Positions 63,632 through 64,000 of a stretch of 64,000 nucleotides of DNA are shown piece after piece. Made by a program: the position numbers and the translations under genes. Each line of letters starts with the position of its first letter. Position 1 is the first letter of the stretch. Under the pieces are notes generated by a model that was given only the letters and a program-made list of their open reading frames with translations, had not been told where the DNA came from and made no database searches. The DNA is taken from assembly GCA_003640385.1 (NCBI GenBank), contig RCAB01000204.1:40079-104078 (forward strand), read 5' to 3'. Origin of the DNA: Setaria digitata (Eukaryota; Nematoda; Chromadorea; Rhabditida; Setariidae).

Positions 63632-64000
63632 AGTACATACAATCTTAATTTATCATTAGCTGTAGTCTGTTGAAAAATATTGAAAAAAAAAAAACATATT
63701 GAAAAATGACTTGGCGGTATATCACATTATGATAAATGAGAATTTTTTTTGATACGCGTATGATTAAATAGAATTTAATTCATTTATTATCAAATATCAT
63801 GTACTTTCCTTGCAGTCGTTGATTTGGTTTCTTAAAAACGGGTATAAATTCAGTTTCATACGCATTTTCTGTTTCATGAATTTCAAGCAGTTCATGATAG
63901 CAAATCATGGCTGCAAAGTTTTCAAGCAGTTAAAATATAAAATATAAGCTGATTATGGAAAATGAGGCGAAACCTGTGAGGATGAAGAATATGGACTGAA
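63632..64000. other. 3' flank of the nicotinic receptor gene
   Basis: AT-rich sequence to the window edge. No exon or clear AATAAA signal was seen in the first 100 bp after the stop. Confidence 0.4.

Noticed and set aside
1..64000. CRISPR arrays, transposases, rRNA, tRNA and SL RNA genes
   Set aside because: No such pattern was recognised by eye. A tRNAscan or Rfam scan would be decisive and could not be run.

Overview
The window is nuclear DNA of a nematode, most likely a filarial or other spirurid (clade III) worm. It is AT-rich. Genes are split into many short exons (mostly 70-330 bp) by AT-rich GT-AG introns with TTTTCAG-like acceptors. The recognisable proteins are animal proteins with nematode-type relatives: an ASPP/APE-1 protein, an ACR-16-group nicotinic receptor and the ribosomal protein uL2. 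No bacterial gene, CRISPR array, transposase, rRNA or tRNA was recognised. Exon chains below were assembled by hand by matching splice sites and reading phase; every chain called complete closes in frame from ATG to stop.

Layout: (1) 77-5330, minus: ASPP/iASPP orthologue (ape-1), 13 exons, 825 codons. (2) 5.3-16.1 kb: about 10.7 kb with no supported gene. (3) 16058-20047, minus: RNA polymerase I subunit A49, 11 exons, 432 codons. It stands head to head with (4) 21036-26137, plus: a multi-pass sterol reductase of the ERG4/ERG24 (LBR/DHCR7) family, 9 exons, 458 codons. (5) 26719-27967, minus: a 154-codon single-pass membrane protein with two PPxY motifs. (6) 29491-30782, plus: ribosomal protein uL2 (RPL8/rpl-2), 4 exons. 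(7) 31108-32854, minus: UBASH3-like histidine phosphatase, 5 exons. (8) 33496 to at least 40999, minus: a long, unrecognised cysteine-rich gene, at least 17 phase-compatible exons, ending in four tandem modules that close with CCC..CN or C.C...PCN patterns. (9) 43710-45503, minus: a 109-codon single-pass membrane protein whose intron carries a strong hairpin. (10) 45.5-54.7 kb: gene-poor, with short tandem repeats and a 100-bp duplication beside an N. (11) 54743-58241, minus: choline/ethanolamine kinase, 8 exons, 408 codons. (12) 60330-63631, plus: nicotinic acetylcholine receptor alpha-type subunit, 10 exons, 476 codons.

The genes do not form one pathway. The only functional theme is loose: A49 and uL2 both serve ribosome production, while choline kinase, the sterol reductase and the receptor act in lipid metabolism or at membranes. 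The best candidate for something undescribed is the modular cysteine-rich gene at 33.5-41 kb.
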